A stretch of DNA of 64,000 nucleotides, from assembly GCF_002116905.1 (NCBI RefSeq), contig NZ_CP015118.1, positions 2,728,001 through 2,792,000 on the forward strand, given 5' to 3'. The stretch's first letter is position 1. Every line of letters begins with the position of its first letter. The DNA is from Piscinibacter gummiphilus (lineage in GTDB: Bacteria > Pseudomonadota > Gammaproteobacteria > Burkholderiales > Burkholderiaceae_C). Below are positions 1 through 9,061 of this stretch, one piece after another. The position numbers were made by a program, and so were the translations under genes. The notes under the pieces are model-generated. The model was not told where the DNA came from. It searched no databases and was given only the letters and a program-made list of their open reading frames with translations.

Positions 1-245
1 TGGTGGGGAAGAACCGGCACTACCACCTGAAGGACATCCGGCGGCGGCACTTCGATGCGCTGGCCGCGTTGTGTGGCACGGGGAAGGACGCCGGGGCGGT
101 GATCGAGCGGCTGCTCGGGGCCACCGACGGCGTGGTCGAGCGGGTGGGGGCGCAGTTGCCGGAGGGGTTTCCGGCGGAGGTGTTCGAGCGCATCACCGCG
201 GGGTTGAAGTCTTCCGCGGAGAAGCTCGGGCAGACGGCGGACTGA
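1..245 (+). CDS. HipA-family toxin, C-terminal fragment (cut by window edge)
   Basis: Only the last 80 or so codons are present; the gene begins before the window and stops with TGA at 243-245. The visible tail has the pattern of the HipA_C end: IRRRHFDALAALCG, then LPEGFPAEVFERITAGL. In HipA kinases this end packs on the kinase core, and the full protein phosphorylates targets such as GltX to induce persistence, neutralised by HipB. The kinase active site and any HipB antitoxin would lie outside this window. The GTG at position 3 is an internal codon, not a credible start. Family assignment rests on this short tail, so it is moderately sure. Confidence 0.7.
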   Translation, partial: VGKNRHYHLKDIRRRHFDALAALCGTGKDAGAVIERLLGATDGVVERVGAQLPEGFPAEVFERITAGLKSSAEKLGQTAD

Positions 246-251
246 CGACCG

Positions 252-1718
252 TCAGATGTCGCCCAGGCAGAGGTACTTGATCTCCACGTAGTCCTCGATC
301 CCGTGGCGAGATCCTTCGCGTCCCAGTCCGGACTGCTTCACCCCCCCGAACGGCACCTCCGCCGTCGAGATCAGCCCCGTGTTCACCCCCACCATCCCGG
401 ACTCCAGCCCTTCGCCCACGCGGAACACCCGCCCGATGTCCCGGCTGTAGAAGTACGCGGCGAGGCCGAACTCGGTGTCGTTGGCGAGCCGGAGAACCTC
501 CTCTTCCGTCTGGAACCGGAACACCGGGGCGACCGGCCCGAAGGTCTCCTCGCGGGCGCACAGCATGTCGGCGTTCGCCTCCGTGAGCACCGTGGGTTCG
601 AAGAAGCGGTCGTGCAGGCGCTTGCCGCCGGTGAGCACCTTCGCGCCCTTGGAGACGGCGTCGGCCACGTGGCGCTCGATCTTCGCGATGGCGTTGTCGT
701 CGATCATCGGGCCCTGGGTGACCCCGGCCTCGAACCCGTTGCCCACCTTGATGGCCTGGACCTTCGCGGCGAGCTTCTGCACGAAGGTGTCGTACACGCC
801 GTCCTGCACGTACAGGCGGTTCGCGCAGACGCAGGTCTGGCCGCCGTTGCGGTACTTGCTGGCGAGCGCCCCCTCGACGGCGCTGTCGAGGTCGGCGTCG
901 TCGAAGACGATGAACGGCGCGTTGCCACCCAGTTCCAGCGACAGCTTCTTGATGGTCGGGGCGCACTGGGCGGCGAGGATGCGGCCCACCTCGGTGGACC
1001 CGGTGAAGGAGAGGTGGCGCACCACCTCGCTCTCGCACATCACCTTGCCGATCTCGGCGGACTTGGCGGCGGTGACCACGTTCAGCACCCCGTCGGGCAG
1101 CCCGGCGCGGCGGCCCAGCTCGGCGATGGCCAGGGCCGACAGCGGCGTCTGCCCCGCGGGCTTGACCACCACCGGGCAGCCGGCGGCCAGTGCCGGGCCC
1201 ACCTTGCGGGTGATCATCGCGATGGGGAAGTTCCAGGGCGTGATGGCCGCGCACACGCCCATCGCCTGCTTGATGACGAGGTAGCGCTTGCGCGGGTCGG
1301 TGGCCGGGATGGTCTCGCCGTAGACACGCTTGCCTTCCTCGGCGAACCACTCGATGAAGCTCGCGCCGTACACCACCTCGCCCTTGGACTCGGCGAGCGG
1401 CTTGCCCTGCTCGGCGGTCATGATGCGGGCCAGGTCGTCGGCGTGCTGCACCATCAGCTGGAACCACTTCGTGAGGATGGCGCCGCGGTCCTTGGCCGTG
1501 CGGCCGCGCCACGCGGGCAGGGCGGCCTGCGCCGCGGCGATGGCGTCGCGGGTCTCGGCGACGCCCAGGTCGGCCACGTCGACCAGCTTCAGGCCGGTGG
1601 CGGGGTCGGTGACGTCGAAGCGGGCCGAGCCCTTGACCCAGCCGGCGCCGATCAGCGCGTCGGTCTTCAGGAGGCTCGGGTCGAGCAGGTTCGCCAGCGG
1701 GGAAGTGCGTGTGTCCAT
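252..1718 (-). CDS. gabD: NAD(P)-dependent succinate-semialdehyde dehydrogenase
   Basis: A cytosolic aldehyde dehydrogenase of 488 residues, the usual length for GabD. It should oxidise succinate semialdehyde to succinate, the last step of GABA breakdown. The nucleotide-binding region has ITPWNFPIAMITRK near residue 160. The catalytic base is Glu262 in LELGGNAP and the nucleophile is Cys296 in NGGQTCVCANR. The second cysteine two residues on is common in SSADH enzymes and may be redox-sensitive. No gabT aminotransferase sits next to it, so glutarate semialdehyde or a related aldehyde is a possible alternative substrate. It converges on the HipA fragment and is divergent from alaS. Confidence 0.88.
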   Translation of the reverse strand: MDTRTSPLANLLDPSLLKTDALIGAGWVKGSARFDVTDPATGLKLVDVADLGVAETRDAIAAAQAALPAWRGRTAKDRGAILTKWFQLMVQHADDLARIMTAEQGKPLAESKGEVVYGASFIEWFAEEGKRVYGETIPATDPRKRYLVIKQAMGVCAAITPWNFPIAMITRKVGPALAAGCPVVVKPAGQTPLSALAIAELGRRAGLPDGVLNVVTAAKSAEIGKVMCESEVVRHLSFTGSTEVGRILAAQCAPTIKKLSLELGGNAPFIVFDDADLDSAVEGALASKYRNGGQTCVCANRLYVQDGVYDTFVQKLAAKVQAIKVGNGFEAGVTQGPMIDDNAIAKIERHVADAVSKGAKVLTGGKRLHDRFFEPTVLTEANADMLCAREETFGPVAPVFRFQTEEEVLRLANDTEFGLAAYFYSRDIGRVFRVGEGLESGMVGVNTGLISTAEVPFGGVKQSGLGREGSRHGIEDYVEIKYLCLGDI

Positions 1719-1764
1719 GGTCGTCTCCAGTGTCCGGCCATGATACGGACGGGCCGGGCGTCCG

Positions 1765-1793
1765 CTGTCGCGCAGGGGGCATCACCCTATAAT
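1765..1793 (+). promoter_or_regulatory. Probable sigma-70 promoter of alaS
   Basis: A perfect TATAAT lies at 1788-1793. A weak -35 (CTGTCG, 1765-1770, three of six consensus bases) sits 17 bp upstream. Transcription would start near 1800, leaving a leader of about 50 nt before alaS. It is the best -10 hexamer in the gap between gabD and alaS. Confidence 0.6.
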
Positions 1794-1849
1794 CGAAACC
1801 CTCGAAAAATCAAGCCTTTGCGCGTCCCGCATCCGCTGAAAGCCACGGC

Positions 1850-4477
1850 ATGAAAGCCTCCGAAATCCGTTCCCAGTTCCTGAAGTTCTTCGAAGCCAAG
1901 GGCCACACCATCGTGCCGTCGAGCCCGGTGGTCCCCGGTGACGACCCGACGCTGCTGTTCACCAACGCCGGCATGAACCAGTTCAAGGACGTGTTCCTCG
2001 GCTTCGACAAGCGCCCGTACAGCCGCGCCACCACGTCGCAGAAGTGCATCCGCGCCGGCGGCAAGCACAACGACCTCGACAACGTGGGCTACACCGCGCG
2101 CCACCACACGTTCTTCGAGATGCTGGGCAACTTCAGCTTCGGCGACTACTTCAAGCACGACGCCATCCAGTACGCCTGGGAGCTGCTGACCGAGGTCTAC
2201 AAGCTGCCGAAGGAGAAGCTCTGGGTCACCGTGTACGCCGAGGACGACGAGGCCTACGAGATCTGGAACAAGACGGTGGGCGTGCCCGCCGAGCGCATCG
2301 TGCGCATCGGCGACAACAAGGGCGCCCGCTACGCGTCGGACAACTTCTGGATGATGGGCGACACCGGCCCCTGCGGCCCGTGCACCGAGATCTTCTACGA
2401 CCACGGCCCGGAGATCGCCGGCGGCCCCCCGGGCTCGCCCGACGAAGACGGCGACCGCTACATCGAGATCTGGAACAACGTGTTCATGCAGTTCAACCGC
2501 GACGAAGCGGGCGTGATGCACAAGCTCCCGAAGCCGAGCGTGGACACCGGCATGGGCCTCGAGCGCCTGACCGCCGTGCTGCAGCACGTGCACAGCAACT
2601 ACGAGATCGACACCTTCGTGAACCTGCTGGCCGCCGCCAAGAAGGCGGTGGACGCCGCGGGCGGGGGCGACTGCGACAAGGACTCCCCGTCGCTCAAGGT
2701 CATCGCCGACCACATCCGCGCCTGCAGCTTCACGGTGACCGACGGCGTGATCCCGAGCAACGCCGGCCGCGGCTACGTGCTGCGCCGCATCGCCCGCCGC
2801 GCGATCCGCCACGGCTACAAGCTCGGCGCCCGCAAGCCGTTCTTCTACACGCTGGTGGCCGCGCTCGCGAAGGAGATGGGCGACGCCTACCCCGAGCTGC
2901 GCCAGGCCGAGCAGCGTGTCACCGACGTGCTCAAGCAGGAAGAGGAAGGTTTCTTCCGCACCATCGCCAACGGCATGGAGATCCTGGAAGCCGCCCTGGC
3001 CGGTGGCGCCAAGGTCATCGACGGCGAGACCGCGTTCAAGCTGCACGACACCTACGGCTTCCCGGTCGACCTGACGGCCGACGTGTGCCGCGAGCGGGGC
3101 GTGACGGTGGACAGCGCCGGCTTCGACGCCGCGATGCAGCGCCAGAAGGACAAGGCCCGCGCGGCCGGCAAGTTCAAGATGGCCGCCGGCCTCGAGTACA
3201 CCGGCGCCAACACCACCTTCCACGGCTACGAGCACCTGGCGCGTGAAGGCGCCACCGTGGCCGCGCTCTACGTCGACGGTTCGCCCGTGGACGTGGCCCG
3301 CGCCGGCGACGACGTGGTGGTCGTGCTCGACGAAACCCCGTTCTACGCCGAAAGCGGCGGCCAGGTGGGTGACACCGGCGAGCTGCGCAACGCCACGTCG
3401 CGCTTCGTCGTGGAAGACACCATCAAGGTCCAGGCCGCCGTGTTCGGCCACCAGGGCCAGCTGGTCGAGGGCGAACTGCGCGTGGGCGACAAGGTCAACG
3501 CGAAGGTCGACGCCGACCGCCGCGCCCGCACCGTGCGCAACCACTCGGCCACCCACCTGATGCACAAGGCCCTGCGCGAGGTGCTGGGCACGCACGTGCA
3601 GCAGAAGGGTTCGCTCGTGACGGCCGACCGCACGCGCTTCGACTTCGCGCACAACCAGCCCGTGACCGACGCCGAGATCGCGAAGATCGAGGCTCTCGTG
3701 AACGCCGAGATCCTGGCCAACGCCGCCACGCAGGCGCGTGTGCTGCCCATCGAGGAGGCCCAGAAGACCGGCGCCATGATGCTGTTCGGCGAGAAGTACG
3801 GCGACGAGGTGCGGGTGCTCGACATCGGCACCAGCCGCGAGCTGTGCGGCGGCACCCACGTGCAGCGCACGGGTGACATCGGCCTGTTCAAGATCGTGGC
3901 CGAGTCCGGCATCCAGGCCGGTGTGCGCCGCGTGGAGGCCGTGACCGGCGAGAACGCGCTCGCGTACCTGCAGTCGCTCGAAGGCACCGTGCGCCAGATC
4001 GCCGGTTCGCTGAAGGCCGCGCCGGCCGAGGTGCCGGCCCGCCTGGGCCAGGTGATGGAGCAGGTGCGTTCGCTCGAGAAGGAACTGGCCGCGCTGAAGG
4101 GCAAGCTCGCCTCGTCGCAGGGCGACGAGCTGCTGCAGAAGGCCGTCGACGTGAAGGGCCTGAAGGTGCTGGCCGCCGTGCTCGACGGCGCCGACGCCAA
4201 GGCCCTGCGCGAGACGATGGACAAGCTCAAGGACAAGCTCAAGACCGCCGCCATCGTGCTGGCCGCAGTCGACGGCGGCAAGGTGCAGCTGGCGGCCGGT
4301 GTCACGGCCGACAGCATTGGCAAGGTCAAGGCTGGTGAACTCGTCAACTTCGTCGCCCAGCAGGTGGGTGGCAAGGGCGGCGGCAAGCCGGACATGGCCA
4401 TGGCCGGCGGCACCGACCCGACCCACCTCGCGAAGGCGCTGGACTCGGTCCAGGGCTGGGTCGGCGAGCGGGTCTGA
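1850..4477 (+). CDS. alaS: Alanyl-tRNA synthetase
   Basis: Charges tRNA-Ala with alanine in the cytosol and hydrolyses Ser/Gly mischarged on tRNA-Ala. The 875-residue length is normal. The class II catalytic domain fills the first 240 or so residues, followed by the tRNA-recognition region. The editing domain carries the zinc ligands His565 and His569 (NHSATHLMH) and Cys666 and His670 in CGGTH. The DHHA1/C-Ala tail follows, ending in the Gly-rich GGKGGGKPDMAMAGG. The ATG at 1850 begins MKASEIRSQFLKFF, a typical AlaS N-terminus. The next gene starts a few bases after its stop, so they are probably cotranscribed. Confidence 0.98.
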   Translation: MKASEIRSQFLKFFEAKGHTIVPSSPVVPGDDPTLLFTNAGMNQFKDVFLGFDKRPYSRATTSQKCIRAGGKHNDLDNVGYTARHHTFFEMLGNFSFGDYFKHDAIQYAWELLTEVYKLPKEKLWVTVYAEDDEAYEIWNKTVGVPAERIVRIGDNKGARYASDNFWMMGDTGPCGPCTEIFYDHGPEIAGGPPGSPDEDGDRYIEIWNNVFMQFNRDEAGVMHKLPKPSVDTGMGLERLTAVLQHVHSNYEIDTFVNLLAAAKKAVDAAGGGDCDKDSPSLKVIADHIRACSFTVTDGVIPSNAGRGYVLRRIARRAIRHGYKLGARKPFFYTLVAALAKEMGDAYPELRQAEQRVTDVLKQEEEGFFRTIANGMEILEAALAGGAKVIDGETAFKLHDTYGFPVDLTADVCRERGVTVDSAGFDAAMQRQKDKARAAGKFKMAAGLEYTGANTTFHGYEHLAREGATVAALYVDGSPVDVARAGDDVVVVLDETPFYAESGGQVGDTGELRNATSRFVVEDTIKVQAAVFGHQGQLVEGELRVGDKVNAKVDADRRARTVRNHSATHLMHKALREVLGTHVQQKGSLVTADRTRFDFAHNQPVTDAEIAKIEALVNAEILANAATQARVLPIEEAQKTGAMMLFGEKYGDEVRVLDIGTSRELCGGTHVQRTGDIGLFKIVAESGIQAGVRRVEAVTGENALAYLQSLEGTVRQIAGSLKAAPAEVPARLGQVMEQVRSLEKELAALKGKLASSQGDELLQKAVDVKGLKVLAAVLDGADAKALRETMDKLKDKLKTAAIVLAAVDGGKVQLAAGVTADSIGKVKAGELVNFVAQQVGGKGGGKPDMAMAGGTDPTHLAKALDSVQGWVGERV

Positions 4478-4487
4478 GTTGCGCGCC

Positions 4488-5084
4488 GTGCGGTGGGTGC
4501 TGGCGGCCGTGACGGTCGCGTCCTCGGGGGCAGTCTGCGCGGCGGGACCGGCCAAGGCCCCGGCCGCGCCGGGCACCGCCGCCCAATCGGCCGCGGCCCG
4601 CGTCCACGCCCAGGACATCGCCGACCTGTTCCGCGATGCCTGCCTGGGCACGAAGGCCGACCCGGAGGCCGTGGCCGACTGGGCGCTGGTCAACGGGTTC
4701 GTCACCGACTCGCCCGCCAGCCGCGAGGTGGCCGCGGCCATCCGCCAGCGGGGCGAGGCCGGCAACGTCTTCGCGCGTCCCGGCGGGCGCGACACGCTGC
4801 TGCTGATTTCCACCACAGCGCCGTCCAACTGCATCGTGATGGGGCTCGGCGCCGTGGACGGGCCGCGCCTGCGCGGCCGCATGGAGGCCCAGTCGGCCGA
4901 CTGGCCGGGCGTGAAGGTGCAGCCGGAGCCGTCCCGGGGAATGGACTACGATCAGGACGGCCCGCACCGTTCGGTCAGCTACCTCGGGGTGTCGGGCACG
5001 GACCGCTACCGCCTGACGGTGGTCTCGCCGCTGGGCACGGCCCGCGGCACGGCCATCATGGGCGTGTCCGTCGAACCACGCTGA
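4488..5084 (+). CDS. Secreted protein of unknown function, paralog 1 of 3
   Basis: I do not recognise a named family. The protein has an N-terminal hydrophobic signal (VRWVLAAVTVASSGAVCAAG), then an Ala/Pro linker, then a core starting AQDIADLFRDACLG and a DWALVNGF motif. A second Cys occurs in SNCIVMGLG. The two following genes share this core, including two similarly placed cysteines that could form a disulfide in the periplasm. The start is uncertain: GTG 4488 gives the cleanest signal peptide, while TTG 4479 and GTG 4497 are in frame. It follows alaS after 10 nt. Export is inferred from the signal peptide. Confidence 0.72.
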   Translation: MRWVLAAVTVASSGAVCAAGPAKAPAAPGTAAQSAAARVHAQDIADLFRDACLGTKADPEAVADWALVNGFVTDSPASREVAAAIRQRGEAGNVFARPGGRDTLLLISTTAPSNCIVMGLGAVDGPRLRGRMEAQSADWPGVKVQPEPSRGMDYDQDGPHRSVSYLGVSGTDRYRLTVVSPLGTARGTAIMGVSVEPR

Positions 5085-5109
5085 TCGTTGTTGCAGAGGG
5101 AGTGCCTTC

Positions 5110-5820
5110 ATGAGCCGTTTCACCTTGTCCACGGTCCTGCTGTCGTGCCTGCTGGTGCCGGCGGCCGGCCACGCGCAGGTCGTCGACCCGTCCAAGCCGG
5201 TCTTCACCGCAACGACCGTCCATCCCGTCGGCACCACCGACCTGGTGCCGGAGCCGCCGGCGGCCGGCCGGCCCGCGCGCCCGATGGACGTGGTGGCACG
5301 GGGGCGCACGCCGCGTGCCCACGCGCAGGAACTCGCGGACGTGTTCCGCCTCGCCTGCCTGGAGTCCCGCGGCGACGCGATCGCCGTGGCGGACTGGGCG
5401 CTGAACCACGGGTTCACGCCGGTCGCGGTGCCTCCCGACGAGGCGCTGACCAAGGACATGAAGAACGCCACGGCCTACGCCCGTGAACTCGACGCGGCCG
5501 ATTCGCTGATGCTGGTGGTCGGCGACAGCCCGGCCGTCTGCTCGGCGATCAGCAAGCAGGCGATCGACGGCCCCCGGCTGCGCGACAAGGTGCAGCAGCT
5601 GGCCACGGCCTGGGAGGGCGGGCTCAAGGCGCCGCGGCCGGTGATGTCCACCGACATCAACGGCCGCAAGGGCGAGGACGACGACGTCCGCATGGTGTCG
5701 TACCGCTTCGCCGGCGCGGGGGGCGAGGACACGATGTTCGTCGTGGCGCCGCGGGCCGTGGGCGGGCGCATGTCGCTGCTCACGCTGAGGATGGCCGATG
5801 CGTCGCCGCCGCCGCGCTGA
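5110..5820 (+). CDS. Secreted protein of unknown function, paralog 2 of 3
   Basis: A 236-residue protein with a clear signal peptide ending in AAGHAQ, so it should be periplasmic or secreted. After a Pro-rich linker comes the same core as its neighbours: AQELADVFRLACLESRG, then ADWALNHGFTPV, then a Cys in SPAVCSAISKQ. The mature N-terminus contains KPVFTATTVHPV, which resembles PVFTAPLVQPAV in the third copy, so copies 2 and 3 look closer to each other than to copy 1. GGGAG-like sequence sits just upstream of ATG 5110. Function unknown. Confidence 0.8.
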   Translation: MSRFTLSTVLLSCLLVPAAGHAQVVDPSKPVFTATTVHPVGTTDLVPEPPAAGRPARPMDVVARGRTPRAHAQELADVFRLACLESRGDAIAVADWALNHGFTPVAVPPDEALTKDMKNATAYARELDAADSLMLVVGDSPAVCSAISKQAIDGPRLRDKVQQLATAWEGGLKAPRPVMSTDINGRKGEDDDVRMVSYRFAGAGGEDTMFVVAPRAVGGRMSLLTLRMADASPPPR

Positions 5821-6460
5821 CGCGGGCGCCATCGCGCTCGCCGCGTTGCTCGCCCACGGCGGGGCGGCCGCCCAGGTCACCCCCGTGTTCACCGCGCCCC
5901 TGGTGCAGCCGGCGGTGGCACCGCCGCCCGAGCCGGCGCGCGAGCCCGTCACGCCCCAGGAGATGGTGCGCTGGTTCGAGTCGGCCTGCGTGGCCACGCA
6001 GGGCCAGGCGGGCGCGGCCATCGACTGGGCGCTCTCCAACGGCTTCGAGCCGGTCGACCCGATGCGGGGCTCCACCGACGGCCTGCTCGACGGCAAGCCG
6101 GGCACCGTGCTGACCGCGCCGGGCGCCGGCGGCCGGGTGATGCTGGCCGCGGCCGAGGCCGACTGCAGCCTGTGGATCGAAGGCGAGGAGGGGCCGCCGG
6201 TGCGGCAGGCCCTGGCCACGGCGGTCGGCGCGCTGGTGGGCAAGGGCGCGAAGGCCCGCGTGGAGGTGGACCGGAACGTGGAACGCGCGGGCGCCTGGCG
6301 CGGCCAGGTGCAGTGGCGCTACCGCGCCATCGGCGGCAGCCTGGACTTCGGCGTGGCGGCCGTCACCACGCTCGCCAACGGGCCGGGCACGCAGGTGCTG
6401 CGGGTCTCGCCGCTGGCCCGGGCTGCGGAGTTCTCCCCCGACGGCGTCCGGCTGCGCTGA
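5798..6460 (+). CDS. Secreted protein of unknown function, paralog 3 of 3
   Basis: A 220-residue protein that overlaps the end of paralog 2 by 23 nt, suggesting translational coupling. The N-terminus is Arg-rich (MRRRRRADAG) followed by a hydrophobic stretch ending in AAAQ, a signal peptide. The core has EMVRWFESACVATQG, IDWALSNGFEPVDP, and a Cys in EADCSLWIEG. This copy has diverged most in its C-terminal half. No catalytic motif is visible. The three copies form a tandem family between alaS and lepB. Confidence 0.78.
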   Translation: MRRRRRADAGAIALAALLAHGGAAAQVTPVFTAPLVQPAVAPPPEPAREPVTPQEMVRWFESACVATQGQAGAAIDWALSNGFEPVDPMRGSTDGLLDGKPGTVLTAPGAGGRVMLAAAEADCSLWIEGEEGPPVRQALATAVGALVGKGAKARVEVDRNVERAGAWRGQVQWRYRAIGGSLDFGVAAVTTLANGPGTQVLRVSPLARAAEFSPDGVRLR

Positions 6461-6529
6461 CGCCGCCCACGGGAACCCGGACCGCCGCGCGGCGGTCTGT
6501 CTTCTCCGCCACCCGCCATAATCGCTCGA

Positions 6530-7327
6530 ATGCAAATCGGTTTTTCGATCAACGAGACGCTGTGCCTGTTCACGCTGCTGACCGGCACGTGCTGGTTCTT
6601 CTGGCGCCGCCGCCTGCGCCGGCGTCCGGCCCCGGTGAACCGGCCCTTTTGGGCCTTCGGTGCCGACCTCTTCATGGTCGTGTCGCTGATGTTCGTGTGC
6701 CGCGTGGCCGTGGCCGATTGGCCCAAGGTGCCCACGGGGTCCATGGAACCCACGCTGCGGGTCGGTGACTACCTGCTGGTGAACCACCTGGCCTACGGCC
6801 CGCGGCTGCCGTTCACCAACACCGCCATCGAGTTCGGCCGGCCGGAGCGCGGCGACGTGGTGGTGTTCCGCTACCCGCTGAAGGTGTCCGAGTTCTACGT
6901 GAAGCGCCTCGTGGGCCTGCCGGGCGACGTGGTGCGCTTCGAGAACGGCGCCGTGAGTGTCAACGGCGAGCCGTTCGACACCGCGCCGGACGAGACCGTC
7001 ACCGCGAAGGTGGAGGACCGCGGCCAGTGGCTGCTGCGCGAGTCGTCGCAGGGCAGCCACCGGGCCATCAAGGTGAACCCGCTGCTGCAGGGGCGCATGC
7101 CGCTCGACCTGAACCAGCCCGATCTCGCGAAACACTGCCGCAGCGAACAGCGCGGCCAGTGGGAATGCACCGTGCCGGCCGGCGAGTACCTGATGCTGGG
7201 CGACAACCGCGACAACTCGGCCGACTCCCGCGTGTGGGGCTTCCTGCCGCACGGGCAGGTGTACGGCAAGGCCGTGCGCGTGCTCTTCAACTTCTCCGAC
7301 CTGTCGCGCAGCTGGACTGCGCTGTGA
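6530..7327 (+). CDS. lepB: Signal peptidase I
   Basis: Inner-membrane serine protease that cleaves signal peptides of Sec and Tat substrates on the periplasmic face. Two membrane segments are visible (about residues 10-25 and 40-62). The catalytic Ser71 is in PTGSMEPTL and the general base Lys125 is in YVKRLVGLPGD. The box E motif GDNRDNSADSR lies near residue 225. At 265 residues it is shorter than E. coli LepB (324), with a small beta-ribbon region. It may be the genome's main enzyme or a second copy, since it is not beside lepA and rnc here. It is coupled to coaBC, whose start follows after 2 nt. Confidence 0.93.
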   Translation: MQIGFSINETLCLFTLLTGTCWFFWRRRLRRRPAPVNRPFWAFGADLFMVVSLMFVCRVAVADWPKVPTGSMEPTLRVGDYLLVNHLAYGPRLPFTNTAIEFGRPERGDVVVFRYPLKVSEFYVKRLVGLPGDVVRFENGAVSVNGEPFDTAPDETVTAKVEDRGQWLLRESSQGSHRAIKVNPLLQGRMPLDLNQPDLAKHCRSEQRGQWECTVPAGEYLMLGDNRDNSADSRVWGFLPHGQVYGKAVRVLFNFSDLSRSWTAL

Positions 7328-7329
7328 CC

Positions 7330-8541
7330 ATGACCCCACCCCTGGATCTGCAAGGCCGGCGCATCGTCCTCGGCCTCACGGGCGGCATCGCCTGCTACAA
7401 GGTCGCCGAGTTCACCCGCCTGCTGGTGAAGGCCGGTGCCACGGTCAACGTCGTGATGACCGAAGGCGCCGAGCAGTTCATCACCCCGGTGACGATGCAG
7501 GCCCTGTCCACGCACCCGGTCTACACGAGCCAGTGGGACACGCGAGAGGCCAACAACATGGCCCACATCAACCTCACGCGCGGTGCCGACGCGGTGATCG
7601 TGGCCCCGGCCAGCGCCGACTTCATCGCCAAGCTGGTGCAGGGCCGCACCGACGACCTGCTGAGCCTGCTGTGCCTCGCCCGGCCCATCGCCACGTGCCC
7701 GCTGCTGGTGGCGCCCGCGATGAACCGCGAGATGTGGGACAACCCCGCCACGCGGCGCAACATGGCGCAGCTGCGCGAGGACGGCGCCACGGTGCTGGGC
7801 CCCGGCAACGGCGACCAGGCCTGCGGCGAGGTGGGCGACGGGCGCATGCTCGAGCCCGCCGAGCTGCTCGCCGACGTGATCGCGTTCTTCGCGGCCAAGC
7901 GCCTGCGCGGCCAGCGCGTGCTCATCACCGCCGGCCCCACGTTCGAACCCATCGACCCGGTGCGCGGCATCACGAACCTCTCCAGCGGCAAGATGGGCTT
8001 CGCCATCGCCCGCGCGGCCCAGGAGGCCGGCGCCGAGGTCACTCTGGTGGCCGGGCCCGTGCACCTGCCCACGCCGCGCGGCGTGCGCCGCATCGACGTG
8101 CAGACGGCGCAGCAGATGTACGACACCGTGCTGCCCCTCGCGCCGCGCCACAGCGTGTTCGTGGCCACCGCGGCCGTGGCCGACTGGCGGCCGGCCGAGC
8201 TGTCGGAACACAAGATCAAGAAGAACGGCAGCAAGGTCGCGCCCACGTTCGCACTCACCGAGAACCAGGACATCCTGGCCGCGGTGGCGCGCCTGCCCGA
8301 CCGCCCGTTCTGCGTGGGTTTCGCCGCCGAAAGCGAGAACCTGCTGAAACACGCCCGCGAGAAGCTCGAACGCAAGAACCTGCCCCTCATCGTCGGCAAC
8401 CTCGGCCCGGCCACGTTCGGCCGCGACGACAACACCCTGGTGCTCGTCGACGCCCAGGGCCAGCGCGAACTGCCGCCGGGCGACAAGCTCACGCTCGCGC
8501 GCCTGCTCGTCGAAGACATCTCCCGCCGCCTCTCCGCCTGA
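7330..8541 (+). CDS. coaBC: Bifunctional phosphopantothenoylcysteine decarboxylase / phosphopantothenate-cysteine ligase
   Basis: Two consecutive steps of coenzyme A synthesis in one 403-residue polypeptide. The N-terminal CoaC flavoprotein (about 1-190) has LTGGIACYK, the catalytic His79 in NNMAHI, and the PAMNREMW substrate clamp. A Cys in GDQACGEVGDGRMLEP supplies the active-site lid. The CoaB half begins near residue 196 with RVLITAGPTFEPID and has the NLSSGKMG and KIKKNGSK motifs of the CTP-dependent ligase. The ATG at 7330 is chosen; GTG 7324 is also in frame. The next gene, dut, follows after 9 nt, and the two are commonly paired in proteobacteria. Confidence 0.96.
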   Translation: MTPPLDLQGRRIVLGLTGGIACYKVAEFTRLLVKAGATVNVVMTEGAEQFITPVTMQALSTHPVYTSQWDTREANNMAHINLTRGADAVIVAPASADFIAKLVQGRTDDLLSLLCLARPIATCPLLVAPAMNREMWDNPATRRNMAQLREDGATVLGPGNGDQACGEVGDGRMLEPAELLADVIAFFAAKRLRGQRVLITAGPTFEPIDPVRGITNLSSGKMGFAIARAAQEAGAEVTLVAGPVHLPTPRGVRRIDVQTAQQMYDTVLPLAPRHSVFVATAAVADWRPAELSEHKIKKNGSKVAPTFALTENQDILAAVARLPDRPFCVGFAAESENLLKHAREKLERKNLPLIVGNLGPATFGRDDNTLVLVDAQGQRELPPGDKLTLARLLVEDISRRLSA

Positions 8542-8550
8542 TTCGCTCCA

Positions 8551-9000
8551 ATGACCACCATCGACCTCAAAGTGCTCGACGCCCGCATGGCCGAGCAACT
8601 CCCCGCGTACGCGACCCCCGGCAGCGCCGGCCTCGACCTGCGCGCCTGCCTCGACGCACCGCTGGTGCTGGAGCCGGGCCAGACCTCGCTGATCCCCACG
8701 GGCCTGGCCATCCACGTGGCCGATCCGGGCCTCGCCGCGATCATCCTTCCGCGCTCGGGCCTCGGCCACAAGCACGGCATCGTGCTCGGCAACCTCGTGG
8801 GCCTGATCGACTCGGACTACCAGGGGCAGCTGATGGTGAGCTGCTGGAACCGCAGCGCGGTCACGTTCACCGTGCAGCCGATGGAGCGCATCGCGCAACT
8901 CGTGATCGTGCCGGTGGTGCAGGCGACGTTCCGGCAGGTGCAGGAGTTCGGTGAATCGGACCGGGGCGCCTCGGGCTTCGGATCCACCGGCCGCCACTGA
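8551..9000 (+). CDS. dut: dUTP diphosphatase
   Basis: Hydrolyses dUTP to dUMP and PPi, keeping uracil out of DNA and feeding thymidylate synthesis. The 149-residue length fits the trimeric all-beta enzyme. The five conserved motifs are visible: PGSAGLDLRA, LPRSGLGHKHG, GLIDSDYQG, ERIAQLV and the C-terminal RGASGFGSTG arm that closes over the substrate. It directly follows coaBC, as in many proteobacteria. Confidence 0.97.
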   Translation: MTTIDLKVLDARMAEQLPAYATPGSAGLDLRACLDAPLVLEPGQTSLIPTGLAIHVADPGLAAIILPRSGLGHKHGIVLGNLVGLIDSDYQGQLMVSCWNRSAVTFTVQPMERIAQLVIVPVVQATFRQVQEFGESDRGASGFGSTGRH

Positions 9001-9061
9001 GCCGTCCGCCCCGCCCTCTGCTAGAGTCCCCGCCACAACAATGGCAGGCCGGGGAGGTCGC

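Noticed and set aside
1787..4882. Very long open frames antisense to alaS and other genes (up to 1377 codons).
   Set aside because: They mirror the real genes' codon bias in GC-rich DNA, are rich in His/Arg/Ala, and have no domain patterns or start signals.
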